Shown: positions 24,413 to 33,907 of the stretch, in pieces
How positions within the stretch are numbered: the stretch's first letter is position 1
How the letters are laid out: each line of letters begins with the position of its first letter
Assembly: GCF_022808695.1 (NCBI RefSeq)
Contig: NZ_JAKZKW010000012.1
Coordinates: 1-62,892, forward strand
Source: Fundidesulfovibrio soli
Lineage (GTDB): Bacteria > Desulfobacterota > Desulfovibrionia > Desulfovibrionales > Desulfovibrionaceae
DNA: 62,892 nt
Reading direction: 5' to 3'
Position numbers and translations under genes: made by a program
The notes under the pieces: model-generated
Told to the model about the DNA's origin: nothing
Seen by the model: the letters and a program-made list of their open reading frames with translations, nothing else
Database searches by the model: none

Positions 24413-25878
24413 TGCGCGTTCTGCTCATGAACGTCCCCGACGCCAACGTCGGCAAGACCACCGACGACTGGGACATAGAAGCCACCGACATCGGCGTGTT
24501 CCCCCCCATGGGCATCCTCTACCTGGCCGGGGCCATCCGGGCCCTGGGCCGCCACGAGGTGAAGCTCGTCGACTGCATCCTGGACAAGCTCACCCCCGAG
24601 CAGGCCTCCCAGCGCGCCAAGGACTACGCGCCGGACGTGATCGGCCTCACGGTCTACACGCCCAACCTCTACGACGCCCTGATGCTCACCCGCAGCCTGC
24701 GCGCCGCGCTCCCCAAGGCGACCATCGTCTGGGGCGGGCCGCACACCATGCTCTTCCCGGCGGAGTCCATGGCCCAGCCCGAGGTGGACTACCTCATCAC
24801 CGGCGAGGCCGAGGAGACCTTCCCCGCCTTCCTGGACGCCCTGGAGGACGGCAAGCCCCTCGACTTCATCCCCGGCGTCTGGATGCGCAAGGGCGGGGAG
24901 GTGGTCAACACCGGCGCCCCCGGCTACGTGCAGGACATCGACAAGCTGCCCTTCCCGGCCTTCGACCTGGTGGACTTCAAGCGCTATTTCAGCGCCATAG
25001 GCACGGGCCTGCCCGTGGGCACCATCTGCAGCTCGCGCGGCTGCCCCTTCCACTGCACCTTCTGCTGCAAGCCGTACTCCACCTACCGCTCCCGCAGCGT
25101 GGAGAACATCCTGGCGGAGATGGAGCTGTACCACGCCCAGGGCATCCGCGAGTTCTTCTTCTTCGACGACCTGTTCAACGCCTCGGCCAAGCGGGTCAAG
25201 ACCATCGCCGAGTCCATCCTGGCCAAGAACTGGAAGGACGTGGTCTGGTCCTTCCGGGGCAGGGTGGACGCCGTGGACGAGGACATGCTGCGCCTGGTGA
25301 AGAAGGCGGGCTGCCGCCAGATCCTCTTCGGCGTGGAGGACGCCAGCGACGAGGGCCTCAAGGCCATCAACAAGAAGATCAGCGTGGCGCAGGTCTTCCG
25401 GGCCATGCGCCTGTGCCGCAAGGTCGGCATCACGACCTCCACCAACTGGATCATCGGCTTCCCCCACCACAAGACCCGCGAAGACATCGTGAAGCTGATC
25501 GACAACGCCGTGGCCATCGACTCGGACTTCGCCCAGTTCAACATCTGCATCGTCTACCAGGGCACGGCCATGTTCGACCTGGCCGTGGAGAGGAAGCTCT
25601 TCGACCCCGACATCTGGCGCAAGCACGCCCTGAACCCCATCCCCAACTTCGTGGAGCCCATCTGGGAGGAGCACCTCTCCCGCAGGGAGCTCTCGGAGCT
25701 GCTCAAGCAGTGCTACAGGCGCTTCTACTTCCGGCCCATGTCCATCCTGCGCAAGGTCTTGCGGGTGCGCCGCCTCTCGGAGTTCATGCTCTTCGCGCGC
25801 GGGGCGCTGACGCTTCTCGGCATCAAGGGCTACGCCCGCAAGAAGCACGTCCAGGGCCAGGAGAGCACGGCGCGCTAG
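24412..25878 (+). CDS. B12-binding domain radical SAM enzyme
   Basis: A 488-residue class B radical SAM protein. Residues about 1-150 form a cobalamin-binding Rossmann domain (MRVLLMNVPDANVG, PPMGILYLAGAIR, VIGLTVYTPN, WGGPHTMLFPAE). The [4Fe-4S]-SAM motif is C211-PFH-C215-TF-C218, followed by FFFFDDLFN and FGVEDASDEGL. Such enzymes methylate or rearrange unreactive carbons. The substrate is unknown, but the neighbours point to a sugar or lipid carrier. The ATG overlaps the preceding TGA. Confidence 0.9.
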   Translation: MRVLLMNVPDANVGKTTDDWDIEATDIGVFPPMGILYLAGAIRALGRHEVKLVDCILDKLTPEQASQRAKDYAPDVIGLTVYTPNLYDALMLTRSLRAALPKATIVWGGPHTMLFPAESMAQPEVDYLITGEAEETFPAFLDALEDGKPLDFIPGVWMRKGGEVVNTGAPGYVQDIDKLPFPAFDLVDFKRYFSAIGTGLPVGTICSSRGCPFHCTFCCKPYSTYRSRSVENILAEMELYHAQGIREFFFFDDLFNASAKRVKTIAESILAKNWKDVVWSFRGRVDAVDEDMLRLVKKAGCRQILFGVEDASDEGLKAINKKISVAQVFRAMRLCRKVGITTSTNWIIGFPHHKTREDIVKLIDNAVAIDSDFAQFNICIVYQGTAMFDLAVERKLFDPDIWRKHALNPIPNFVEPIWEEHLSRRELSELLKQCYRRFYFRPMSILRKVLRVRRLSEFMLFARGALTLLGIKGYARKKHVQGQESTAR

Positions 25879-25908
25879 CGCCCTCGCCTGGCGCTGCTGG
25901 TGTGAACC

Positions 25909-27807
25909 ATGTGCGGTATCTGCGGCTTTCGGGCTGACCCCGGCTACGACCTCGACGCGATGCTCGCGTCCATCGCCCACCGCGGGCCGGACGGGCGCGG
26001 GGCATGGCGTTCGGGCGGCGTGGCCCTGGGCCACGCTCGGCTGGCCATCATAGACTTGGCCGGGGGCGCGCAGCCCATGCACAGCCGCGACGGGGCCGTG
26101 AGCCTGGTCTTCAACGGGGAGATCTACAACTACCGCCAGCTGCGCCGCGAGCTCGAGGCGTCCGGCCAGAGCTTCGACACCTCCTCGGACACCGAGGTCC
26201 TGCTGCGCATGTACGAGGCGCACGGCGAGCGGATGCTCTCGCGCATCGAGGGCATGTTCGCCTTCGTGCTGCACGACGCCCGGCGCGACCTGCTCTTCGG
26301 CGCGCGCGACCGCTTCGGCATCAAGCCCCTCTATTACACCTGGGACCAGGGCCGCTTCGCCTTCGCCTCCGAGATCAAGGCCCTGCTGGCCTGCGGGGCC
26401 TGCCGCCCGGTGGGCAACCCCAAGTCCGCCGCGCTGTTTTTGACCTTCCGCTTCATCCCCGGGCCGGAGACGGCCTTCGCCGACGCCTTGAGCCTTCCGC
26501 CCGGCACCTTCTTCCGCCAGAAGGGCAACCGCGCCCCCATTGTCGAGCGCTACTGGGACCTGCCCGAGGTGGAGCCCCGGACCAACGAGGAGGACGCCTT
26601 CGAGTGCTTCTCGGGTCTTCTGCGGGAGGCCGTATCCTCCCACCTGATGAGCGACGTGCCCCTGGGCGCGTTCCTGTCCGGCGGGGTGGACTCCACGGCG
26701 GTCACGGCCGCCATGGCCGCCTGCGGGCACAGGCCCCTGGAGACCTTCACCGTGGACTTCCGGGGCGCGCCCTCGGAGTCCGTGGAGGCCGAGCGCACCG
26801 CGCGCCACCTGGGCTGCGAGCAGCACACCGTGCTTGTGCCCCCCGAGAGCCTGGAGATGTTTCCCGAGCTGCTCTACCACCTGGACGCCCCCTTCGGGGA
26901 CGCCATCCTGCTGCCGCTGTACCTGGTCTGCCTGGAGGCCTCCAAGCGGGTGAAGGTGGTCATGAGCGGCGACGGGGCCGACGAGACCATGCTGGGCTAC
27001 ATCCACCACGAGGCCCTGGCCAAGCTCGCGAGGCCGAGGATGCGGGCGCTGGCCCCGTTCATGGGCCTGGCCGCGCCCCTGGTGAACATGCTGCCCGTCT
27101 CCCTGCTGGACAAGGCCTTCAACTACCCCGACTCCATGGGCGTGCTCGGGCGCGAGCGCCTGGCGCGCCTGCTTGCGCGGGCGGGCTCCCCGGGCGGGGT
27201 GTACCTGCTGTTCGCCTCCGTGTTCGGTGAGGACGAGCGCGAGGCCCTGCTGGGCCCGGCCCTGGCCGGGGGCGAGGCCGACGCCCGCCGGGAGTTCCTG
27301 GAGCCGCTGCGCCGCCGCATCGACCAGGCCCCGGACCCGCTGGAGGCCGCCTACCGCCACGACCTGCGCCACTGGCTGCCCGACAACATCCTGACCAAGC
27401 TCGACAGGATGACCATGGCCGTGGGCATCGAGGGCCGCGTGCCCTACCTGGGCGACAGGCTGGCCAGCTTCGCCATTTCGCTGCCCAAGGCCCTCAAGAT
27501 CAGGGGCGGACGCGGCAAATTGCCGCTGAGGACCCATTTCCAGCGCAACGTGGTCATCCCCGGGCGGCCCGAGGGCGGGAAAAAGGCGTTTTACTTTCCC
27601 CTGCAGGGCGCGTATCAAGACGCCTTGAACAATCTGGTCGCTAAATATCTGTCTCCAGGCGCGATCAATCCACACATCCTCGATCCCCGCGCCGTCGGGA
27701 GGGTCGTCGCCCGGGCCGGCTCCTCGCCGCTGCTCGGGTTCAAGCAGGTGTTCACCCTGCTTGGGTTCCAGATGTGGCAGGAGCGCTTCGGAATCCGCTG
27801 GGAATGA
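25909..27807 (+). CDS. Asparagine synthase-type glutamine amidotransferase (AsnB-like)
   Basis: A 632-residue protein. The N-terminal class II amidotransferase domain begins with the nucleophile Cys2 (MCGICGF), with HRGPDGRG, VFNGEIYNYRQLR and SSDTEVLL. The C-terminal synthetase domain has the PP-loop SGGVDS (residues 257-262) and MSGDGADETMLGY. The length and motifs fit AsnB. In glycan and natural-product loci such enzymes often amidate a carboxylate (for example of a uronic acid) rather than make asparagine. The placement between two radical SAM genes supports such a role but does not prove it. Confidence 0.9.
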   Translation: MCGICGFRADPGYDLDAMLASIAHRGPDGRGAWRSGGVALGHARLAIIDLAGGAQPMHSRDGAVSLVFNGEIYNYRQLRRELEASGQSFDTSSDTEVLLRMYEAHGERMLSRIEGMFAFVLHDARRDLLFGARDRFGIKPLYYTWDQGRFAFASEIKALLACGACRPVGNPKSAALFLTFRFIPGPETAFADALSLPPGTFFRQKGNRAPIVERYWDLPEVEPRTNEEDAFECFSGLLREAVSSHLMSDVPLGAFLSGGVDSTAVTAAMAACGHRPLETFTVDFRGAPSESVEAERTARHLGCEQHTVLVPPESLEMFPELLYHLDAPFGDAILLPLYLVCLEASKRVKVVMSGDGADETMLGYIHHEALAKLARPRMRALAPFMGLAAPLVNMLPVSLLDKAFNYPDSMGVLGRERLARLLARAGSPGGVYLLFASVFGEDEREALLGPALAGGEADARREFLEPLRRRIDQAPDPLEAAYRHDLRHWLPDNILTKLDRMTMAVGIEGRVPYLGDRLASFAISLPKALKIRGGRGKLPLRTHFQRNVVIPGRPEGGKKAFYFPLQGAYQDALNNLVAKYLSPGAINPHILDPRAVGRVVARAGSSPLLGFKQVFTLLGFQMWQERFGIRWE

Positions 27808-27832
27808 CCCGGCGTAAGCGGGACCCATCCGA

Positions 27833-29287
27833 ATGAAAACCCTGCTGCTCAACCCCATGACCAGCCAGGCCGGCAACGTCGTGCGCGACGTGCTCTACGG
27901 CTGCTGGTGCAAGGGCAACCGCATCGGCGGCGGCACCGTGCCGCCCTTCAACCTGCTGGTGATGACCACGCTTCTGCGCCGCGAAGGCCTGGAGGCGGAC
28001 TTCCTGGACGCCCAGGCCCTGCAGATGAAGCCCGAAGAGGTGGGCACGCGCATCGGGGCCTACGGCCTGGTGCTCATGACCACCTCCACCATGAGTTTCC
28101 TGGAGGACGCCGGGTACCTGGCGCAGCTCAAGAAGCGCAACCCCGGCCTCGTCACGGCCGTGTTCGGCTCCCACCCCACGTTCATGCCCAGGCCCTGCCT
28201 GGAGCACCCCGGCGTGGACCACGTGGTCATGTTCGAGCCGGAGGAGACGGTGCTGGAGCTGGCCCGGGCCGTAAGCGACGGCCTGCCGACCGGTTCCATC
28301 CTCGGCCTGGGTTCGCGCGGGGCGGACGGACGGCCCCTGCTGAACGAAAAGCGCCCCTTCCTGGAGAACCTGGACTGGCTGCCCCACCCGGACGTGGACC
28401 TGCTGCCCAAGGGCATCCACTATTTCAACCCGCTGGTCAGGCGCATGCCCTACATGACCACCACCACCAGCAAGGGCTGCCCGGGCAAGTGCATCTTCTG
28501 CACGGCCCCCACCTTCGACGGCAAGGTCTTCCGCCGCCAGAGCTTCGAGCACGTGATGGACCAGTTGCGCTCCTTCGCCTCCAAGGGCGTCAAGGAGGTC
28601 TACTTCCGCGACGACACCTTCTTCGTGGACCGCCAGCGCGACCACGCCATCTGCCGGGCCATCATCGACGAGAAGCTGGACCTCACCTGGATCGCCAACG
28701 CCCGCGTGAACATGATCGATGAGGAGACCATGGCCCTGGCCAGAAAGGCCGGGTGCCACACCCTGAAGTTCGGGGTGGAGTCGGGCTCCCAGGAGGTCCT
28801 GGACGGCATCCGCAAGGGCTACAGGCTGGAGCAGGGCCTGGCCATCTTCAAGGCGGCCCGCCGGATCGGGCTCTCCACCCACGCCCACGTGATGATCGGC
28901 AACCCCGGCGACACCCGGGAAACGATCGAGATGACCATCGACTACGTGCTGGCGCTCAACCCCACCACGGCCACCTTCGGCATCTGCACGCCCTATCCGG
29001 GCACGCCCCTGTTCGAGCGCGTGCGCGAGCTGGCCCCCGAGATCGCCGACGGCAGCGCCACGGACCTCGCCCGGCTGCACACCGAGGGCATGTTCAACAA
29101 GCATTACTGCCGCGTGGACCAGGACGAGCTGCCCAAGCTGGTGCGCCGCGCCTACCGCCGCTTCTACCTGCGCCCGGGCTACTGGCTGCAATGCGCCCGG
29201 GAGCTCCTGCGCAACACCGACGACCTCAAGCGGGTGGCCCTGTCCTCGACACGCCTGTTCGAGTTCATATTCCGAGGGAAAGACTGA
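27833..29287 (+). CDS. B12-binding domain radical SAM enzyme, second copy
   Basis: A 484-residue class B radical SAM protein, distinct in sequence from the one at 24412. It has an N-terminal cobalamin-type domain (MKTLLLNPM, LVLMTTSTMSFLEDAG, TAVFGSHPTFMP). The cluster motif is C216-PGK-C220-IF-C223, then YFRDDTFFVDRQR, LKFGVESGSQEVLDG and HVMIGNPGDTRETIEM. The C-terminal region resembles other members found beside glycan genes. Its stop overlaps the next ATG. Confidence 0.9.
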   Translation: MKTLLLNPMTSQAGNVVRDVLYGCWCKGNRIGGGTVPPFNLLVMTTLLRREGLEADFLDAQALQMKPEEVGTRIGAYGLVLMTTSTMSFLEDAGYLAQLKKRNPGLVTAVFGSHPTFMPRPCLEHPGVDHVVMFEPEETVLELARAVSDGLPTGSILGLGSRGADGRPLLNEKRPFLENLDWLPHPDVDLLPKGIHYFNPLVRRMPYMTTTTSKGCPGKCIFCTAPTFDGKVFRRQSFEHVMDQLRSFASKGVKEVYFRDDTFFVDRQRDHAICRAIIDEKLDLTWIANARVNMIDEETMALARKAGCHTLKFGVESGSQEVLDGIRKGYRLEQGLAIFKAARRIGLSTHAHVMIGNPGDTRETIEMTIDYVLALNPTTATFGICTPYPGTPLFERVRELAPEIADGSATDLARLHTEGMFNKHYCRVDQDELPKLVRRAYRRFYLRPGYWLQCARELLRNTDDLKRVALSSTRLFEFIFRGKD

Positions 29288-30210
29288 TGGTGCCATTCAA
29301 AGAAGTCTCGGTCGTCATTCCGGCCTATAACGAGCAGGAGTCCATCAGCGGGATCATCGCGCGCATCCGCGCCGTGTCCGAGGATTTCGAGATCGTGGTC
29401 TGCTCCGACGGCTCCACGGACGACACCGCCCGCCTGGCCCGCGAGGCCGGGGCCGTTGTGGTGGAGCACCGCTACAACCTGGGCAACGGGGCCACCGTGA
29501 AGAGCGGGGCCAAGCGCGCCACCCGGCCCTACATGGTGGTCATGGACTGCGACGGCCAGCACCAGCCCGAGGACATCCCCAAGCTGCTGGAGCACCTGCC
29601 GGACTACGACATGGTTGTGGGCTCGCGCACCAAGCAGTGCCGCACCGACCCCGTGCGCGACTTCGGCAACGTCATGCTGCGCAAGGTGGCCGAGATCATC
29701 GGGGGCACCCCCATCATGGACCTGACCTCCGGGTTCCGGGCCGTGAAGCGCGAGCTCTACTTCCTGTTCGCGCCGCTGTACCCCATGCGCTACTCCTACC
29801 CCTCCACCATCACGCTGGCCTTCATCAACTCGGGCTACTTCGTGAAGTTCCTGCCCCTGCACACCATCGTGCGCCGGGAGCAGGGCACCAGCAACATCCA
29901 GCCCATGCGCGACGGCCTGCGCTTCCTGAAGATCATCTTCCGCCTGTTCATGCTCTTCAGGCCCTTCAAGATTTTCTTCCCCCTGGCGCTGTGCATGTTC
30001 GTGCTGGGCGTGGGCCTGGGGCTCTACCAGCTCATCATGACCTCCGGGGTGCACAGCATCGCCGTGGTGCTCCTGCTGGGCGGGCTGCTGTTCTTCATCA
30101 ACGGCCTGCTTGCCGAGCAGATATCCCAGATACGCCTGAGCCTGCTCAACCAGCCGGGGCAGCACCCCATGGCCCGTTCCGACAGTTCCGGCGGAGCGCC
30201 CGATGCCTGA
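29287..30210 (+). CDS. GT2 glycosyltransferase, dolichol/polyprenyl-phosphate sugar synthase type
   Basis: A 307-residue protein. The catalytic GT-A domain (about 1-215) has VVIPAYNEQESISGII, SDGSTDDTA and MDCDGQHQPEDI (the acidic metal site), then GSRTKQ. Two membrane helices follow (about 236-258 and 264-288). This is the layout of DPM1/GtrB-like enzymes that load a sugar onto a polyprenyl phosphate in the inner leaflet. The ATG overlaps the TGA of the radical SAM gene, and the end overlaps the next gene by 8 bp. Confidence 0.9.
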   Translation: MVPFKEVSVVIPAYNEQESISGIIARIRAVSEDFEIVVCSDGSTDDTARLAREAGAVVVEHRYNLGNGATVKSGAKRATRPYMVVMDCDGQHQPEDIPKLLEHLPDYDMVVGSRTKQCRTDPVRDFGNVMLRKVAEIIGGTPIMDLTSGFRAVKRELYFLFAPLYPMRYSYPSTITLAFINSGYFVKFLPLHTIVRREQGTSNIQPMRDGLRFLKIIFRLFMLFRPFKIFFPLALCMFVLGVGLGLYQLIMTSGVHSIAVVLLLGGLLFFINGLLAEQISQIRLSLLNQPGQHPMARSDSSGGAPDA

Positions 30211-31159
30211 GCCGCGCGAACTGGAAGCCCTGTTCGCGGCCCCGGCCCTGGCCACGCTGCCCAGGGTGCTGGGCTTCATCGACCGCGACCCGGATTCCCC
30301 CACCTTCGGCTGCTGCGACAGGGCCTTCTGGCACTACCGCCTCACGGACCTGCCCAACAGCCGCGCCCAGGAGGCAGGGCTGCTCCTGGCGTTGGCCTGG
30401 GCCTACCCCAGTGAGGACAACCTTTTTCACGGTCGGGATGTGCTGCCGCAGTGGGTGCGGGGCGTCTGGAGCCACTGGCTGGCCACCCGCAACGCCGACG
30501 GCTCCACCCGCGAGATCTACCCCTTCGAGCGCTCCTTCTGCGCCACGTCGTTCTCCTCGGCGGCCTTCGTGGAGTGCGCGCGCCTGCTGGGCGCGGACAG
30601 CTTCGAGCGGGAGCTGCGCGAGGCCGAATCCACCTTCCTATGGCTGGGCTCCAACGCCAACCCGGACGTGGCCAACCAGATGGCCGCCTCCCTGCACGCC
30701 CTGCACGGCTACGCCGCCCTCACCGGGGACGGGCGCATCCGCAAGCTGGCCCGGGAGCGGGGGGAGGCCCTGCGCCGCCTCACGGACTCCTCGGGCACGT
30801 TCATCGAGTACGGCGGGCTGGACGTGGGCTACCAGACAATTACGCTGAGCAGCCTGATCTCGGTCATGGCCCTCACCGCTGACGAGGCCTGGCTGCCGGA
30901 TGCCGTGCTAAAGGGCCTTGCCGCCGTGGAGCCGCGCATCGGGGAGCTGGGGCATGTGGACTGGCGGGGCAACAGCCGCCGCACCCAGTACGTGTATCCG
31001 CGCGCCCTGGCCGCGCACCAAAGCCCTGCCCTGGACCGGCTGGCCGACGGCCTGCGCGCCGGGACCCTGCCCACCCCCTGCTGGCTGGACGACCGCTACA
31101 CCACGGCCTTCGCCGTGGACTACCTGCTCGCCGCCTCGGAGTTGCGCCCATGCTCATGA
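30203..31159 (+). CDS. Hypothetical protein of the glycan locus, possibly alpha/alpha-toroid
   Basis: A 318-residue soluble protein without signal peptide. Regularly spaced helices and Gly/Asp/Tyr-rich turns (NADGSTREIYPFERSFC, MAASLHALHGYAALTGDGRI, YGGLDVGYQTITLSSL) recall alpha/alpha-toroid proteins such as glycoside hydrolases or epimerases, but no catalytic motif can be assigned. It overlaps the glycosyltransferase by 8 bp and the small gene downstream by 4 bp. It is very probably part of the same pathway. Confidence 0.7.
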   Translation: MPEPRELEALFAAPALATLPRVLGFIDRDPDSPTFGCCDRAFWHYRLTDLPNSRAQEAGLLLALAWAYPSEDNLFHGRDVLPQWVRGVWSHWLATRNADGSTREIYPFERSFCATSFSSAAFVECARLLGADSFERELREAESTFLWLGSNANPDVANQMAASLHALHGYAALTGDGRIRKLARERGEALRRLTDSSGTFIEYGGLDVGYQTITLSSLISVMALTADEAWLPDAVLKGLAAVEPRIGELGHVDWRGNSRRTQYVYPRALAAHQSPALDRLADGLRAGTLPTPCWLDDRYTTAFAVDYLLAASELRPCS

Positions 31160-31389
31160 GCACGCCCAAACTCGTCGCCCTGCGGCTCTACAACATCACC
31201 CTGGGCCGCTTCGAGATTTGCACGCGCCTGCTGCGCAAGGCCCTGGTCTGGCGCTACGTCAAGACCAAGGCCCCGGGTTCGCGCTACTCCCCCACCTCCA
31301 AGTTTTTCGACATGTCCGAGCTGGGAGGGGACTGGCGCGGCCGCGCCGCCCCCAGGCGTTCGGGGAGCGGGGCCGGGGAGGGCAGGTGA
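31156..31389 (+). CDS. Small hypothetical protein of the glycan locus
   Basis: A 77-residue protein. I chose the ATG at 31156, which forms an ATGA overlap with the preceding stop; another ATG lies two codons earlier. The N-terminal half is an amphipathic basic helix (LVALRLYNITLGRFEICTRLLRKALVW). The second half carries SPTSKFFDMSEL and a Gly/Arg-rich tail. It may sit at the membrane surface. No family is recognised. Confidence 0.6.
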   Translation: MSTPKLVALRLYNITLGRFEICTRLLRKALVWRYVKTKAPGSRYSPTSKFFDMSELGGDWRGRAAPRRSGSGAGEGR

Positions 31390-33131
31390 TCAAGGCCCCC
31401 TTCTGGAAGTGGGCCCTGTTCGCGGCGGTGCTGGGCCTGGGCGCGAATCTGCGCTGGAAGCTGCTGCCGCAGTCCGTCATGGACGGCTTCGACGTCTGGA
31501 CCTACGCGCGCATCTCCTGCGAGTGGGCCCAGGGGCTCATCGCGCCCGAGGGCGCTTGGTCCAAGCCGGCCTACATGCTTTTGGGGGCCGGGGCCTCCAG
31601 GCTGCTGGGCTGCGGGGACGCGACCCTGCCCATGCTCTCCGCCGCGCTGGATACCCTCAACATGGCCCTGGTCTTCGGGGCGGCCCGGCTGGCGGGCCTG
31701 TCCTTCCTGCCGGCGGGCCTGGCCATGCTGCTCTACGCCTGCTGCCCGGCCATGGTCCTGCAGGCCCGCGACGGGCTGCCGCACATCAGCTCCATCACCT
31801 TCGTCCTGACTTCCTACTGCCTGCTTCTGCGGAGCACCCGGCTGGCCCCCGGGCGCGTGGCCGCCAGATACCTGGCGCTCCTGTCGGGGGGCTTCGCGGG
31901 CGGCTACGCCGGGCTGTGCCATCCCACGGTCCTGCTCTGGACGGTGTTCCTGCCCGTGGTGCCCGTGGCCTGGCACCTGCTGAACGGGCGCCGGATCGCG
32001 GCCGCCCTGGAGAGCGGCACGCTCTACGGGCTGGGCGCTGCGCTGCCATTCCTCGGCTTTTCGGCCCTGGTCAAGGCGGAGACGGACTTCGTACCCAGGA
32101 TGGCCACCCTGTGGACCAGCATCTTCGGGCACGGCGACGAGCAGGTCTACATCAAGCAGTCCGTGAGCCTCACCTGGGACAAGCTGGCCCACTACGGGCG
32201 CGACATGGTCTACGCCCATGTGCTCACCCCGCCCGTGGCCTGGACCCTGGCGGGCATGCTGGCGCTCGGCGCGCTGGCGGCGTGGCTGCTGCGGGCCAGG
32301 GGCCTGCGCTGGAGGGCAGTGCCCGCCGTCATGTTCCGCCGCCCGGCCGCGCTCTTCGGCACCGCGCTGCTCACGGCGCTGGTGTTCGTTGGGCTGGTGG
32401 CGCGCATCAACGGCTTCGAGCAGTGGTTCATGGGCGACAGATTCTTCCTGCCTCTGATGCCCTTCGCCGCGCTGCTTGGCGCGGCGGCCCTGGAGGGCGC
32501 GGCCCGCGTGCTCTCCCCTTGGCTTGGCGGGCTGGCGGGCGCGGGGGGGGCGGCCGTGGCCGTGGCCACGTTCTTCACCGTGTTCCCCGCCTACATCTAT
32601 GGGACGCCGCCCTTCCACAAGGCCCTGCGCGCCGCCTTGCAGGGGCAGGGCCTGCGCGTGGACGGAGACAGCCGCCTGCTCGTGTTCCCGGACCGTGGCG
32701 TGAGCCCCATCTCGGTGGATAGCCAGCTCACGCGCTCCGACGTGTTGACGTTCAAGCCCTCCACCCTGGACGAGGCCGGGTACGCCGAACTGGACGCCTT
32801 CATCCAGGTGAAGCGCGTGGGCCTCATCCTGTACTCCCCGGTGGTCTACACCTTCATCGCCGCCAGCGAGGGCCAGGCCCCCGCCTCCGAGTGGGACAAG
32901 CCGGAATTCCGCGCCCAGATGGAGGCCCAGGCCCAGTGGCTCTGGGGCTACCTGCGCTCGCGCGGCATCGCCCCCGCCTACTGCCAGGGGGAGGTCTCCG
33001 GGGATGGCGGGCCGCTGGTGCGGCCGGTGCGTGTCTTCTCCATCGGCAACCACGACTTCACCGCCCACCTGGACCTGCGGCAGGGACGCGACAACGCCTT
33101 CTGCCTCTTTGAAACCGGAGCGGGGAAATGA
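31386..33131 (+). CDS. Multi-pass membrane protein, GT39/PMT-like candidate
   Basis: A 581-residue protein with about ten membrane helices followed by a soluble domain (about 420-581). The GTG at 31386 overlaps the preceding TGA. A conserved-looking first loop has DGFDVWTYARISCEWAQG, where an Asp near the first helix recalls the catalytic Asp of GT-C enzymes such as ArnT/PMT. Assignment as a lipid-linked sugar transferase is inferred from topology and context only. Confidence 0.6.
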   Translation: MIKAPFWKWALFAAVLGLGANLRWKLLPQSVMDGFDVWTYARISCEWAQGLIAPEGAWSKPAYMLLGAGASRLLGCGDATLPMLSAALDTLNMALVFGAARLAGLSFLPAGLAMLLYACCPAMVLQARDGLPHISSITFVLTSYCLLLRSTRLAPGRVAARYLALLSGGFAGGYAGLCHPTVLLWTVFLPVVPVAWHLLNGRRIAAALESGTLYGLGAALPFLGFSALVKAETDFVPRMATLWTSIFGHGDEQVYIKQSVSLTWDKLAHYGRDMVYAHVLTPPVAWTLAGMLALGALAAWLLRARGLRWRAVPAVMFRRPAALFGTALLTALVFVGLVARINGFEQWFMGDRFFLPLMPFAALLGAAALEGAARVLSPWLGGLAGAGGAAVAVATFFTVFPAYIYGTPPFHKALRAALQGQGLRVDGDSRLLVFPDRGVSPISVDSQLTRSDVLTFKPSTLDEAGYAELDAFIQVKRVGLILYSPVVYTFIAASEGQAPASEWDKPEFRAQMEAQAQWLWGYLRSRGIAPAYCQGEVSGDGGPLVRPVRVFSIGNHDFTAHLDLRQGRDNAFCLFETGAGK

Positions 33132-33907
33132 CGGAGACCTTCGGCAGGGATGCCGACCATCTGGTGCGCCTGTGGCTGCGCGCGGGGAGCCTGGAGCGCT
33201 CCGGCAGGGCGGATGCGGCGGCCGAGGCCTGGAAGTGCCTGGCGCTGGCCGCCAGGGACCTGCTGGCGAACGGACCCCAGACCACGCCGGTGCGCCGGGC
33301 GCGCGCCCTGGCCGAGGAACTCCTGACGGAGCCGGGGCGGGCCGCCGAGGTCTCGGCCCGGTTGATCGAGGCCGTGGCGGGCCTTCGCGCCGCCGGAGAC
33401 GAGGCCGACGCCCAGAGCGAAGCCCAGGCCCGGAGCGAGGCCGGGCGCTTCCTGCTGGGAGTGCTGGCCGTGCTGGTACTCGGGGGCTCCGTGCTCTTTT
33501 TCTCCAGATTCTACGAGCCGCTGCGCATGGCGCACACACGGGCGGACATGGCCGAGGTCGCGGCCTTCCTCGTCAAGGCGGGGCAGGGCGCCCCCAGCCT
33601 GGAGCAGCTCACCGCCAACGGCTGCAGCGAGTGCCCCTGCCGTGGGCGCGGCCCCGTGGGGGCGATGCCCCGGGGCGACATCTGCCGCACCAACTGGGAC
33701 AAGGCCCTGCGCGAGGCCTACCGCGCCGTGCACGGCGGCGAGCCCGCCGGGCCGCACGGGGAGGACCTGATCCCAAGCTCCTGGAAGCGCGACGGCTGGG
33801 GCGGGCCCTACCTGCTGGACGAGAACGCCGGGACCCTGCGCTCGGCCGGTCCTGACGGCATCCCGGGCAACGCCGACGACCTCGTGCTCATGCTGCGGCA
33901 GCAATAA
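33128..33907 (+). CDS. Membrane protein with pseudopilin-like C-terminal motif
   Basis: A 259-residue protein. The N-terminal cytoplasmic part (about 1-112) is helical and TPR-like (ERSGRADAAAEAWKCLALAA). One membrane helix follows (about 113-133), then an extracytoplasmic domain with four Cys residues (CSECPCRG, and one in DICRTNW). The end reads DGWGGPYLLDENAGTLRSAG followed by PDGIPGNADDL, which closely resembles the C-terminal calcium-binding region of GspG-type pseudopilins. It has no pilin prepilin peptide. It is the last gene of the glycan locus, coupled by ATGA overlap. Confidence 0.7.
   Translation: MTETFGRDADHLVRLWLRAGSLERSGRADAAAEAWKCLALAARDLLANGPQTTPVRRARALAEELLTEPGRAAEVSARLIEAVAGLRAAGDEADAQSEAQARSEAGRFLLGVLAVLVLGGSVLFFSRFYEPLRMAHTRADMAEVAAFLVKAGQGAPSLEQLTANGCSECPCRGRGPVGAMPRGDICRTNWDKALREAYRAVHGGEPAGPHGEDLIPSSWKRDGWGGPYLLDENAGTLRSAGPDGIPGNADDLVLMLRQQ

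Noticed and set aside
24217..27876. A 1219-codon open frame antisense to the radical SAM and asnB genes
   Set aside because: It crosses several clear plus-strand genes and shows no protein family features.
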